DNA from: Lachnospira sp. UBA3212
GTDB lineage: Bacteria > Bacillota > Clostridia > Lachnospirales > Lachnospiraceae
Assembly: GCA_002363615.1 (NCBI GenBank)
Contig: DEWK01000020.1
Location: 62,001 to 126,000, forward strand
Direction: 5' to 3'
DNA: 64,000 bases
The notes under the pieces are model-generated. The model was given only the letters and a program-made list of their open reading frames with translations, had not been told where the DNA came from and did not search any database. The position numbers and the translations under genes were made by a program. The first letter of the stretch is position 1. Every line of letters starts with the position of its first letter. This document shows, one piece after another, positions 25,038 to 33,669 of this stretch.

Positions 25038-25961
25038 CTATCTATAAGAATCTAAATCATTACTATTACCAGAAGATCCATCCTCTAAATCTATGTAAAA
25101 GTGCCTAGTATATGTGTCGTCTATCAACTTATCATATATTTCACACTTCACTTCTACCATAGGAATAAGATCCTCCTTTCCATGCGTTGGTGGATTTACT
25201 CCATATACTAATTCGATTCGTTTCACCTTTATACTTATACTCTCATTTTCCTGAGCATTCACCCACTTTAAAACCTCTTTTGCAGTTTTATACTTTGGTT
25301 TTGCTGAGCTTTTTTCTTCCTTCACAATGCTGGGATTTCCATATACTTGAAAATATACGATTTTACCATCCTGAACATCAACTTGAATATCTCCTGCCGC
25401 TTCAATCACATCTTCAATCTGATAGCAGGTAGAAGAGATTTTATAATCCTTATAAACTGTTTCAAACTGATATATATCTACATCCTCAACTGTAAATCTT
25501 GTTTTATCAAATAATCGATACTGATACTCTTTTCCGTGATCTAAGTGTATGTTTTCTATTATTTCAAAAACCTTATCCTCTACTTCCTGATCTGTCGGAT
25601 TACTTTCTCCATCTTTAATTTCAATTTCTCCCGTGTAACTAAGGACGGAGTCGTTATTCATTTTCACATAAGAAAGGTTTTCAAGTTCCTGATCATCTTT
25701 GTAAGTGTAATAAACCTCTTCCCCCTTTTCTTTCTCTTCTACTTGACCTTTATGTTTATAGTATTTTTCATAAAAAAGCTCATAGGCTTCCTTACAGGAA
25801 TTTTTTTGATGTGTCAAAATTACCATGTCTTTATCTGTAACCTGAAAAGACTCAAATTCTCTCTCTAACTGACTCTCATCTTCCGTTCTACTCAATCCAC
25901 AAGAAGATAAGAGTAAAACGCTAGTCATTCCTAGATATACAAATATTCTTTTTAATTTCAT
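25038..25961 (-). CDS. Lipoprotein of unknown function
   Basis: A 307-residue protein with a type II signal: Lys/Arg N-terminus, hydrophobic core, and lipobox L-S-S-C with the lipid-modified cysteine at residue 21. The mature part is acidic and rich in Lys, Glu and Tyr, and I do not recognise a domain. The ATG follows AGGAGG. It lies upstream of the three-gene ABC exporter in the same orientation and downstream of the small secreted protein, from which a terminator separates it. A role as a surface partner or sensor for the exporter is possible but only inferred. Confidence 0.85.
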   Translation of the reverse strand: MKLKRIFVYLGMTSVLLLSSCGLSRTEDESQLEREFESFQVTDKDMVILTHQKNSCKEAYELFYEKYYKHKGQVEEKEKGEEVYYTYKDDQELENLSYVKMNNDSVLSYTGEIEIKDGESNPTDQEVEDKVFEIIENIHLDHGKEYQYRLFDKTRFTVEDVDIYQFETVYKDYKISSTCYQIEDVIEAAGDIQVDVQDGKIVYFQVYGNPSIVKEEKSSAKPKYKTAKEVLKWVNAQENESISIKVKRIELVYGVNPPTHGKEDLIPMVEVKCEIYDKLIDDTYTRHFYIDLEDGSSGNSNDLDSYR

Positions 25962-25971
25962 ACAGCCTCCT

Positions 25972-26004
25972 AAAAAAAAATCGCCTATTAAAAAATAGGC
26001 GATT
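25972..26004 (-). terminator. Terminator of the small secreted protein gene
   Basis: Minus-strand AATCGCCTATT pairs with AATAGGCGATT and is followed by nine T. It lies 31 nt after the stop of the secreted protein and just before the lipoprotein start. Confidence 0.9.
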
Positions 26005-26034
26005 CAAAGTATGATTATATATTATTACTTACTA

Positions 26035-26451
26035 TTATCCAAAATAATTTCCCCATACTCTATCACCAGAATAAGCAGTTACTGTTGGATTAGACTTCAA
26101 ACGAAGTTCTATCACATGGTCTACTTCAGGTGTTGATTTAAAACGAATTGCCGAATAACCTTCCCCTAATCTTACTGTTGATCCTATACCACAATATTTT
26201 CTCAGCTTCCTATCATACACCTGAACAACATTACAGTATACCTTAATACCGTAGGTGTCATAAATCAATGATTTTGTCCATGAACACTTAGCGTATTTGT
26301 TATCAGCATCATGTCTCATTGCACATACCGTTGTATAACTATTCTGTGTGATATTAACTCCTGAATATTCCTTTGCTTGTGCTGGTACTGCCAATACGGT
26401 ACTAGCTACTAGTCCCGCTACAAATAGCTTTATTAATTTGTTTTTTGTCAT
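26035..26451 (-). CDS. Small secreted cysteine-containing protein, unknown function
   Basis: 138 residues with a clear Sec signal peptide (KNKLIKLFVAGLVASTVLA, cut after AQA near residue 26). The mature part of about 112 residues has four cysteines, enough for two disulfides, and ends VWGNYFG. I do not recognise the family. The size, export signal and adjacent exporter and lipoprotein recall a bacteriocin or surface peptide locus, but no known bacteriocin signature is seen. The ATG follows AAAGGAG and overlaps by 1 nt the stop of a short upstream frame (26451-26534). It has its own promoter and terminator. Confidence 0.8.
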   Translation of the reverse strand: MTKNKLIKLFVAGLVASTVLAVPAQAKEYSGVNITQNSYTTVCAMRHDADNKYAKCSWTKSLIYDTYGIKVYCNVVQVYDRKLRKYCGIGSTVRLGEGYSAIRFKSTPEVDHVIELRLKSNPTVTAYSGDRVWGNYFG

Positions 26452-26534
26452 TACTTTTCTCCTTTACCTATCATAAGAGAAAGATTCCTAGCTAGCCAAA
26501 CGTTCCTCCTATTCATCATGTTGCTTTTGTTCAT
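26451..26534 (-). CDS. Possible 27-codon upstream ORF coupled to the secreted protein
   Basis: Starts at an ATG just after the presumed leader start, encodes a basic peptide (MNKSNMMNRRNVWLARNLSL...), and ends with TAA that overlaps the next ATG as TAATG. The upstream SD is weak. An internal ATG pair followed by AGGAGG is also present. It may be translated for coupling, or may be chance. Confidence 0.3.
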   Translation of the reverse strand: MNKSNMMNRRNVWLARNLSLMIGKGEK

Positions 26535-26555
26535 TCTGCACTTGGAACGTAGCCT

Positions 26556-26584
26556 ATAATATAACAAAAAAACAAAAAAATCAA
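26556..26584 (-). promoter_or_regulatory. Promoter of the secreted protein gene
   Basis: Minus-strand TTGATT (26579-26584) and TATTAT (26556-26561) with a 17-nt, T-rich spacer. The leader is about 100 nt and contains the short upstream frame. Confidence 0.6.
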
Positions 26585-26677
26585 TATTATTTTATTTTTT
26601 TGTGGTGAGGACTTTATTCTGAAATAATTCCGATACAGTTTTTTCTGAGAAAAACAGTATCATAATCGTATCACGAC

Positions 26678-26722
26678 AAAAAAAAGGCCCGAAATCATGT
26701 TTTTTTAACATGATTTCAAGCC
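26678..26722 (-). terminator. Terminator downstream of the SGNH hydrolase gene
   Basis: Minus-strand GGCTTGAAATCATGTT pairs with AACATGATTTCGGGCC and is followed by eight T. It lies about 100 nt after the SGNH hydrolase stop, beyond the IS-like palindrome. Confidence 0.85.
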
Positions 26723-26741
26723 TTGAAAATACTGGATTTGT

Positions 26742-26797
26742 TATACCGACCTCTAAACCACTTCGAGTCTTGGTCTAACTTTTTGGGGTCGGTACAC
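26742..26797. mobile_element. Palindromic element resembling fused IS3-family ends
   Basis: The minus strand reads TGTACCGACCCCAAAAAG TTAGACCA, then 10 nt, then TGGTTTAG A GGTCGGTA, so both halves form a long imperfect inverted repeat (outer ACCGACC/GGTCGGT, inner TTAGACCA/TGGTTTAG with G-U pairs). The left half matches what I recall of IS3/IS150-type terminal repeats (ACCCCAAAAAGTTAGAC). It could be a MITE or the scar of a deleted IS. No transposase remains. Confidence 0.5.
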
Positions 26798-26823
26798 CTA
26801 TGTTAACTACATTTTTATAAACC

Positions 26824-27774
26824 TTATTCTATGGCTTCCCCTTCGGTAACCATCTGGTCGGCTACAGAGCCTGTTGTTGTGGTTTCTTCCTCAGTAGAAG
26901 ACGCTTCTGTAGTAGTTTCTTCTTCCTTAATATCCATGCCATCTGGATGTTCTGTGAAGAATTGTAAGATTTCTTCAAACATAACCTGCGCATATTGACT
27001 GGTCAAATGAACTCCATCTGTGGTTGCTTCCGAAATCAGATATCCATCCTCTGACAATTCCTTATTCAGATTAATCCAGATAATGTTTTCTCCGTCACAA
27101 AGAGCCTTAATTGCTCGATTATATTGACGAATTCTGGTGCGGTTAATATAACTATCAGAATCAGATTTTTCCTTGGTTACATTAATAATCTGCATTAAAT
27201 AAATCTTAGCGTTTGGACATAAGGTCTGAATTTTTTCAATGTCTTCCTGATACTGACTAATGAAGGAATCTACACTTGGCCATCCAAGTTCATTGATTCC
27301 CTGCATCAAGAATACCTTGTCATAATTCTTGTCTGTTAAATATTCAAAAACCGTCTGATCTCCGGATTCTCCGGCAAACTTTTCTGAATCAAAATCTCCT
27401 ACATCTAATCCCTCATATACCGCAAAATTGTTGCAGTAATTGGAAATATCAGAGTAAGTATAAAAACCCTTCATTCTAGAGTCACCGATAAATACGGCAT
27501 TAGAAAATACAGCCACAGGATCTGCAGGTACCAATACCGGTTCTTCTGTCTGCACCTGACCTGTTGTGGTGCTAGTGCTAGAAGACTCCTTTTTTACCGA
27601 TTCTTTCTTCTTTACAGACTCAGCTTCTGCTTTCTTTAACTTCCCATTTTCAAGGGGAATCATAATCGCTGTAAGAATTCCCAAAATCACCAGTAATACT
27701 GATAGATAAAATACCGGATTTCTTTCGTAAGTAATGTAAAGCTTACGCCAGATACTCATCTTTCTTCTTCCCAT
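26824..27774 (-). CDS. Membrane-anchored SGNH/GDSL hydrolase
   Basis: A 316-residue protein with a short cytoplasmic N-terminus, one membrane helix at about residues 22-42, a Lys/Glu/Ser/Thr linker, and an extracytoplasmic SGNH domain. Block I is FIGDSRMKG, the GIxE/N block is MQGINELGW, and the catalytic Asp-His is in DGVHLT. The C-terminal 30 residues are a Glu/Thr/Ser low-complexity tail (EEETTTEASS). Family members are esterases or deacetylases acting on carbohydrates or cell-wall polymers; the substrate is unknown. It lies 21 nt downstream of aspS in the same direction, probably by read-through. Confidence 0.87.
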   Translation of the reverse strand: MGRRKMSIWRKLYITYERNPVFYLSVLLVILGILTAIMIPLENGKLKKAEAESVKKKESVKKESSSTSTTTGQVQTEEPVLVPADPVAVFSNAVFIGDSRMKGFYTYSDISNYCNNFAVYEGLDVGDFDSEKFAGESGDQTVFEYLTDKNYDKVFLMQGINELGWPSVDSFISQYQEDIEKIQTLCPNAKIYLMQIINVTKEKSDSDSYINRTRIRQYNRAIKALCDGENIIWINLNKELSEDGYLISEATTDGVHLTSQYAQVMFEEILQFFTEHPDGMDIKEEETTTEASSTEEETTTTGSVADQMVTEGEAIE

Positions 27775-27795
27775 AAATCCTCCATTCCAAAAGAC

Positions 27796-29610
27796 CTATT
27801 CTTCTTCTGCATTCAGTCCTTCTCTTGTTTCATCTGTAAGAGCAATTCCAAGTTCCTCTAACTGCTTTGGATCAACAAGTCCAGGGGCCTCTGTCATAAG
27901 ATCGGAAGCATCCTTTACCTTTGGGAAAGCAATTACTTCACGAATACTTGTAGCACCTGTCATTAACATAATCATACGATCCAAACCATATGCAAGACCT
28001 GCGTGTGGTGGCACACCATACTGGAAGGCATCTAATAAGAATCCGAACTGCTCATGCGCCTGTTCCTTCGTAAATCCAAGCACCTCAAACATCTTTTCCT
28101 GAACATCATCCATATGGATTCGAATGGATCCACCACCCAGCTCGGTACCATTTAAAACAATATCATAGGCCTTGGCACGTACCGAACCCGGATCGGTATC
28201 TACCTTATCCCAATCCTCTTCCATTGGCATGGTAAATGGATGGTGCATAGCCAAGTATCTACCCTGCTCATCTGACCACTCAAGAAGTGGGAATTCTGTA
28301 ACCCAAAGGAAATTAAACTGCTTTGGATCAAGTAAATTATTCTGTCTTGCAATCTCAAGACGCAGATTTCCAAGACTATCCCAAACCACCTTATTCTTAT
28401 CAGCAGCAAAGAATAAAAGATCTCCTGGCTTACCATCCATAGCCTCAATTAAGCGATTTACAGTATCCTCATCTACTGCCTTGGCAAATGAGCACTTGAC
28501 GCTTCCATCGCTCTTAAGAGCAATATAAGGAAGACCCTTGGCTCCATAAGTCTTTACATATTCGATTAAGGCATCAATCTTCTTTCTAGCAAGATCTCCC
28601 TGTCCATTGGCATTAATACCACGAACAGAACCACCTGCAGCGATTGCATCTGTAAATACCTTAAAATCACAATCTTTTACAAGTTCCGATACATCCTTTA
28701 ATTCCATACCAAATCTGGTATCAGGCTTATCAGAACCAAACCGATCCATCGCCTCCTGCCAGGTCATTCTTTGAATTGGAAGTGGAACATCTACCCCAAT
28801 GGTATCCTTAAATACCTTCGCTAAAAGACGTTCATTGACATCTAATACATCATCCACATCTACAAATGATAATTCCATATCAATCTGAGTAAACTCTGGC
28901 TGACGATCTGCACGAAGATCTTCATCACGGAAGCACTTGGCAACCTGATAGTAACGATCAAAACCGGAACACATTAAAAGCTGTTTGAAAAGCTGTGGAC
29001 TCTGTGGGAGGGCATAAAAATTACCAGGATGCACACGGCTAGGTACCAAGTAATCTCTTGCTCCTTCAGGAGTCGACTTACAAAGAATTGGGGTTTCAAT
29101 CTCAATAAATCCTTCCTCAGCAAGGAAATTACGGATACGATTTACCACCTGACTTCTCATAATGATTTTTTTCTGCTGTTCCGGACGACGAAGGTCAAGA
29201 TAACGATACTTCAAACGAAGTTCTTCCTTGGTTGCAATCTTATCCTCGATTGGAAATGGAGGAGTTAATGACTGAGATAAGACTCTAAGACTTTCTCCAA
29301 TTACCTCAATTTCTCCTGTGGCAAGATCCTCATTCACTGCACCTGCACGCTTAGAAACCTTACCTACTACCGCAATTACATCTTCACTACGTAGTTTTTG
29401 GGCCTTTTCAAAAACCTCAGGATCTGTCTTTCCTTCTTCAAATACAATCTGCAAAACACCGGAACGGTCTCTTAAATCTGTAAATACAAGACCACCCTTA
29501 TTTCTATTTCTGGAAACCCAACCCATTACGGTCACCGGATCTCCTGCGTTCTTTACACTGAGCTCTCCACATCTACATGTACGGGAAAGTCCCTGCATTG
29601 ACTCTGCCAT
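27796..29610 (-). CDS. aspS: Aspartyl-tRNA synthetase
   Basis: Charges tRNA-Asp. I chose the ATG at 29608-29610 (MAESMQGLSRTCRCGEL), which has GGAGG 6 nt upstream, giving 604 residues; a frame 16 codons longer has no support. An N-terminal OB fold is followed by the class II core with motif 2 (FRDEDLRADRQPEFTQ) and motif 3 (GLAYGLDRMIMLM) and the bacterial insertion (GAD) domain between them. It follows hisS by 74 nt. The hisS-aspS pairing is common in Firmicutes. No T-box is visible. Confidence 0.96.
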   Translation of the reverse strand: MAESMQGLSRTCRCGELSVKNAGDPVTVMGWVSRNRNKGGLVFTDLRDRSGVLQIVFEEGKTDPEVFEKAQKLRSEDVIAVVGKVSKRAGAVNEDLATGEIEVIGESLRVLSQSLTPPFPIEDKIATKEELRLKYRYLDLRRPEQQKKIIMRSQVVNRIRNFLAEEGFIEIETPILCKSTPEGARDYLVPSRVHPGNFYALPQSPQLFKQLLMCSGFDRYYQVAKCFRDEDLRADRQPEFTQIDMELSFVDVDDVLDVNERLLAKVFKDTIGVDVPLPIQRMTWQEAMDRFGSDKPDTRFGMELKDVSELVKDCDFKVFTDAIAAGGSVRGINANGQGDLARKKIDALIEYVKTYGAKGLPYIALKSDGSVKCSFAKAVDEDTVNRLIEAMDGKPGDLLFFAADKNKVVWDSLGNLRLEIARQNNLLDPKQFNFLWVTEFPLLEWSDEQGRYLAMHHPFTMPMEEDWDKVDTDPGSVRAKAYDIVLNGTELGGGSIRIHMDDVQEKMFEVLGFTKEQAHEQFGFLLDAFQYGVPPHAGLAYGLDRMIMLMTGATSIREVIAFPKVKDASDLMTEAPGLVDPKQLEELGIALTDETREGLNAEEE

Positions 29611-29684
29611 GTCTAACCTCCAAACAAACTTCTTTATAACAGCACTATCATAACACAAAATGCCGGAATCGTGGAAAAAAGTTG

Positions 29685-30935
29685 TTATCTATTAAAATAT
29701 TCCTTAAATTCCGTATATCCGTGTTCCCCTAACTGGGTCTTCTGGAATTTTTTATTTTTCTTCATCACAGTTAAGAAGACACTCTTACCTGCTTCCCTAA
29801 GTTCTTTTGCATCCCTGAGAGCTTCAATCTTCTTTTCACTGCTTAAATTTTTCTCTAAAAGAAGAGCCACCTTTTCCTTAGCCGTTGGCACCTTAAAGTC
29901 ACGTTCCATAAGAAGCATAACAATTCTTTCAAAACCAATGGAGAAACCACAGGCCGGCACATCCTGGCCGGTAAATCTACCAATCATTTCATCGTATCTT
30001 CCACCACCACCAACAGAAGATCCAAATTCATCCATTGAAATTTCAAAAATGGTACCGGTATAGTAGCTCATACCACGAACCAGGGTAGGATCAAAGAGGG
30101 TATTAAACTCAGCTGTCCTTGTCTGGTCTACTGCTTCCATGATTTCAGAAAGTCCCTCGGCACAATCCGCTGGAAGGAAGTCTCCAAGAGTCTCCTTTAA
30201 GTAACTGACTCCCTTTAAGTCTCCTGTAACATTTGCAAAAAGATCCAGATATTTCTCAACGGACTCTGCCTCATAACCGCTAGCTAAAAGTTCCTCCTTT
30301 ACTCCGGAAAGACCAATCTTATCCATCTTATCTAAGGTAATAAAGATATCATCATAATCCTTTTCTTCAAATCCAGAGTACGCAGCCATGGCCTTTAGGA
30401 AACGACGATCATTGATACGGATGGTAAAATTCTTAAAACCAATCTTTCCCAATAAGGTAGAAGTTGCAAGGATCAATTCGATTTCCGCAATATTTGTGGA
30501 CTCACCTAAAATATCAATGTCACACTGCATAAACTGACGGAAACGTCCCTTCTGTGGACGATCTGCTCTCCAAACATTTCCAATATTTAAAGCCTTAAAT
30601 GGTCCCAATAAATCTTTATTATTATTGGCATAATATCTGGCAAGAGGAAGGGTCTGGTCATAACGAAGTCCTCCGTCTACCACCTCTGCTTCTGTGGTTG
30701 CCGCTTCTACATTCAACTTTTCTCCACGTTTTAAAATCTTAAAAATTAACTTTTCATTTTCACCCCCCTGCTTACTGCAAAGATTTTCAATATGCTCTAC
30801 GCATGGGGTTTCCATCTGAGAGAATCCAAAGCTCGCATAAGTTTCCTGAATCTGGGAAATGACATAATTACGGATTTCCATCTCCTTAGGTAAAATATCT
30901 TTCATTCCGGTAACTGGTGTCTTAATCAATGCCAT
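29685..30935 (-). CDS. hisS: Histidyl-tRNA synthetase
   Basis: Charges tRNA-His. 416 residues, the usual size. The class II catalytic core begins with PVTGMKDILPKE, has motif 2 (FRADRPQKGRFRQFMQCD) and the histidine-A box around LVRGMSYYTGTIFE, motif 3 in GFSIGFERIVM, and a short C-terminal anticodon-binding domain. Its start overlaps the end of the hemZ-like gene by 14 nt, implying coupling with that gene. aspS follows. Confidence 0.95.
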   Translation of the reverse strand: MALIKTPVTGMKDILPKEMEIRNYVISQIQETYASFGFSQMETPCVEHIENLCSKQGGENEKLIFKILKRGEKLNVEAATTEAEVVDGGLRYDQTLPLARYYANNNKDLLGPFKALNIGNVWRADRPQKGRFRQFMQCDIDILGESTNIAEIELILATSTLLGKIGFKNFTIRINDRRFLKAMAAYSGFEEKDYDDIFITLDKMDKIGLSGVKEELLASGYEAESVEKYLDLFANVTGDLKGVSYLKETLGDFLPADCAEGLSEIMEAVDQTRTAEFNTLFDPTLVRGMSYYTGTIFEISMDEFGSSVGGGGRYDEMIGRFTGQDVPACGFSIGFERIVMLLMERDFKVPTAKEKVALLLEKNLSSEKKIEALRDAKELREAGKSVFLTVMKKNKKFQKTQLGEHGYTEFKEYFNR

Positions 30936-33009
30936 CTTTTATGATATCCTTTCTTTCAATTGTAATCTTCTCAAAATCAATTTCATGTATAGCCCTTAAA
31001 AATGCCAGCAAAACCTTTACATCAAAATTCTTACTATCCTCAAGCATTAAGGTAATTGCAGTATCCCGATCAAAGGCCGCCCGATAACCTCGGTCAGAAA
31101 TCAGGGCCAAGTATTCATCACAAACCCTTAAAATTCTAGCTGCCAAAGGAATCTCATCTCCCTTTAAATTATCTGGAAATCCCGTTCCATCCATATTTTC
31201 ATGGTGATGATAAACAGCCTGACAAATATAATCGGAGAATCCATATTTCTTTAAAAGCTGATAACTAAAGGTAGAATGCATTCGAATATACCGCATCTCT
31301 TCTACCTGAAGGGCTGTCTTTCCATTCAGGTAGTGATGAAGGCAGATTTTACCAATATCATGCAGCATTCCTGCCACGGCAATTTCCTTACACTCTGCCT
31401 CGGCAAGTCCATATTCCTTCGCAATCTCATAGGCTAAATTACTTACATTCATGCCATGCGCCAAATGTTCTGGAAGTTCCTGCCAAAGAGGATCCATTAC
31501 TGCTTCCTTGGTTTTATAATGCCTCTTAATATATTCATCTTTACGGCCAATCATATCTTGAATTCGCTCAATGTAAAGATCCACATCTTTTACATTATCC
31601 ACTTTTGTGCACTGAAGTTTTCCATCTATTTCGTCAATAAACTTGGTGACAGAACCAGCTCCAATTCCAATGATCGTCTGCTTTTCCTCCATAATTAAAA
31701 TATTATAAAGACAATTATAACCAAGCTTAGCCAGACCAATATTTTCTAGATGGTTGGTCATATTTTTCTGACGATACAGATAGTAAGGATGATAGCCTTC
31801 ATTTCTACAAGCATCTAATACCTCATCCATTAAGGAAGCATCCGTTTCATAATAATACTTTTCAAACATCTCCTTGGACTGATTCAAACGGGCCGCCCGT
31901 TTAATTGCCAAAGAATGAATCGTTACATTTTCCGGAGACAGTTCCCCGATTTTTTCAAGGGTACGTTTCACATCTTCCTTATTCTCGTTCGGTAGTCCTA
32001 AAATCAAATCCGTATTAATATTATCAAAGCCGCATTCCCTAGCCATGGCAAAGGCCTTATAGAACTGGTCCATATTATGGGCTCTTCCAATCAAATGAAG
32101 TGTTTCATCCTTTAAAGTCTGAGGATTAATTGAAATCCGAGTAACCCCATACTTTTTCATAACCTCAAGTTTTTCTTTTGTAATGGAATCCGGCCGACCA
32201 GCCTCCACAGAAAATTCCAACACATCTTCCATGTCAAGGGTAGTTACCACCTTATTTAAAAGACGCTCCAGTTCTTCTGCGCTTAAACTAGTTGGGGTTC
32301 CTCCCCCTATATAAACCGTATAGAGACGGCGAAACTTAAAAGTTTCTGCGATGTAATCAATCTCTTGAAACATGGCATCCAGATAAGCATCCACCTTATG
32401 ATGGTACTTGTGGATTGGGTAAGAGGTAAAGGAACAATAGGCACAAGTGGTTGGACAAAAAGGAATTCCAATATAAACACTATAGCCACTGGCATAATCA
32501 TAAGGAGATAGCATAGCAAGTTCTTCCTTTGCCACTTCTATGGTCAAATCAATCTTTTGATCAGAAACCAAATAAGTCTCCCTTAATCGACGTCTCACCT
32601 CATTTTCCAAGCTTCCTTCTTCAAGCAAATCCAAGGCAAGTTTAATGGGACGAATTCCCGTTAAGGTTCCCCAAGGAAGTTCCATCTTGGTTCTTCTGGT
32701 AAGCATCTGATAAAGAAGCTTTTTCACCGTGTTTTTTGCCCCCAAGCGATCATCATAATCTTCAATTTTCGCTTCATCCTGGAAGGTCATAACATGACCG
32801 GAAATTTGAAATTCCAGATCTTTCATACGCTCATAGGTAGCAATCTGAACCTTATCAGGAAAATATTCTACGGTAAGAACCATATCTGGTCTTTGCTTAC
32901 TGGTCCCACTTAAGGTTTTTACAACTACTTTCTCCCCTAGGTAAAACGCCCTTACCAAGGATTCAATATCATAACCAAATAAGTCCTTACTTAATTTTAT
33001 TAAAATCAT
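30922..33009 (-). CDS. HemZ-like radical SAM coproporphyrinogen dehydrogenase fused to an HD-GYP-like domain
   Basis: 695 residues, about 190 more than Bacillus HemZ. Residues 1-170 are the HemZ N-terminal region. Residues 170-500 are a radical SAM core with C185-x3-C189-x2-C192, YIGGGTPT (233-240) and a HemN/HemZ-like C-terminal part. Residues 505-690 are an HD-type phosphohydrolase domain with HD at 550-551 (MLHDIGK), a second pair H602-H603-E604, and DGTGFP (607-612), which is the HD-GYP signature with Phe for Tyr. The HemZ part would act on coproporphyrinogen III or a related substrate. The HD part may hydrolyse a nucleotide signal. No known protein of this architecture comes to my mind. 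It overlaps hisS. Confidence 0.88.
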   Translation of the reverse strand: MILIKLSKDLFGYDIESLVRAFYLGEKVVVKTLSGTSKQRPDMVLTVEYFPDKVQIATYERMKDLEFQISGHVMTFQDEAKIEDYDDRLGAKNTVKKLLYQMLTRRTKMELPWGTLTGIRPIKLALDLLEEGSLENEVRRRLRETYLVSDQKIDLTIEVAKEELAMLSPYDYASGYSVYIGIPFCPTTCAYCSFTSYPIHKYHHKVDAYLDAMFQEIDYIAETFKFRRLYTVYIGGGTPTSLSAEELERLLNKVVTTLDMEDVLEFSVEAGRPDSITKEKLEVMKKYGVTRISINPQTLKDETLHLIGRAHNMDQFYKAFAMARECGFDNINTDLILGLPNENKEDVKRTLEKIGELSPENVTIHSLAIKRAARLNQSKEMFEKYYYETDASLMDEVLDACRNEGYHPYYLYRQKNMTNHLENIGLAKLGYNCLYNILIMEEKQTIIGIGAGSVTKFIDEIDGKLQCTKVDNVKDVDLYIERIQDMIGRKDEYIKRHYKTKEAVMDPLWQELPEHLAHGMNVSNLAYEIAKEYGLAEAECKEIAVAGMLHDIGKICLHHYLNGKTALQVEEMRYIRMHSTFSYQLLKKYGFSDYICQAVYHHHENMDGTGFPDNLKGDEIPLAARILRVCDEYLALISDRGYRAAFDRDTAITLMLEDSKNFDVKVLLAFLRAIHEIDFEKITIERKDIIKDGID

Positions 33010-33027
33010 ATATTTTTATTACTTTCA

Positions 33028-33654
33028 TTAAATGTTATAGTAAAACTTTTCTCTTTCAATCACGGTTGATCCTCCGTGGCCTGGAAATACCTGAGTATCT
33101 TCGGGAAGACATAAAAGCTTATTCTTAATGGAATTTAAGATTTGAATCTCATCTCCCGTAGGAAGATCCACCCTACCGTAGGAAGAAGCAAATAAGGTAT
33201 CTCCCGAAAATAGAATCCCATCTAGATAGTAGCAAACACCGCCAATGGTATGGCCGGGTGTAGCTATTACCTTAATTTCAAGACCCGACATATCAGAAAA
33301 TCGCAAAACCTGACCATCGGATACCAGAAAATCATATCCCACAGTAAAAGGTTCTGCCATATTAGCTGACAGATTATAGTGAGGATTGGAAACAATCACG
33401 GTTTCCCGTCTTCCTAAATAAACAGGAGCCTGGAACTCTTCCTTTAGACGTTTCACTCCCCCTATATGATCAAAGTGACCGTGGGTTAATAGGATTCCAT
33501 CAATACTTGTTTTTTCTGCTAAAACAGCCGTAAGAATCCGTTCTGGTTCTGCCCCTGGGTCAATCAGGAGTCCGTGTCCACTTTCTTCCTCTTTAAGCAA
33601 ATAACAATTGGTGGCAATAGGTCCTACCACCATGGTTTTTATTTTTAATTTCAT
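33028..33654 (-). CDS. Metallo-beta-lactamase fold hydrolase, glyoxalase II-like
   Basis: A 208-residue cytoplasmic enzyme with the zinc motif LTHGHFDHIGG (HxHxDH), the third-ligand His in ATPGHTIGG, the bridging Asp in FSGDTLF, and the final His in VFPGHGGS. Hydroxyacylglutathione hydrolase-like proteins of this kind are common in Firmicutes, with unclear substrates. It lies between relA/spoT and the hemZ-like gene, 15 and 18 nt away, so it is in the same operon. Confidence 0.9.
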   Translation of the reverse strand: MKLKIKTMVVGPIATNCYLLKEEESGHGLLIDPGAEPERILTAVLAEKTSIDGILLTHGHFDHIGGVKRLKEEFQAPVYLGRRETVIVSNPHYNLSANMAEPFTVGYDFLVSDGQVLRFSDMSGLEIKVIATPGHTIGGVCYYLDGILFSGDTLFASSYGRVDLPTGDEIQILNSIKNKLLCLPEDTQVFPGHGGSTVIEREKFYYNI

Positions 33655-33669
33655 AGATTTCGCTCCAAA

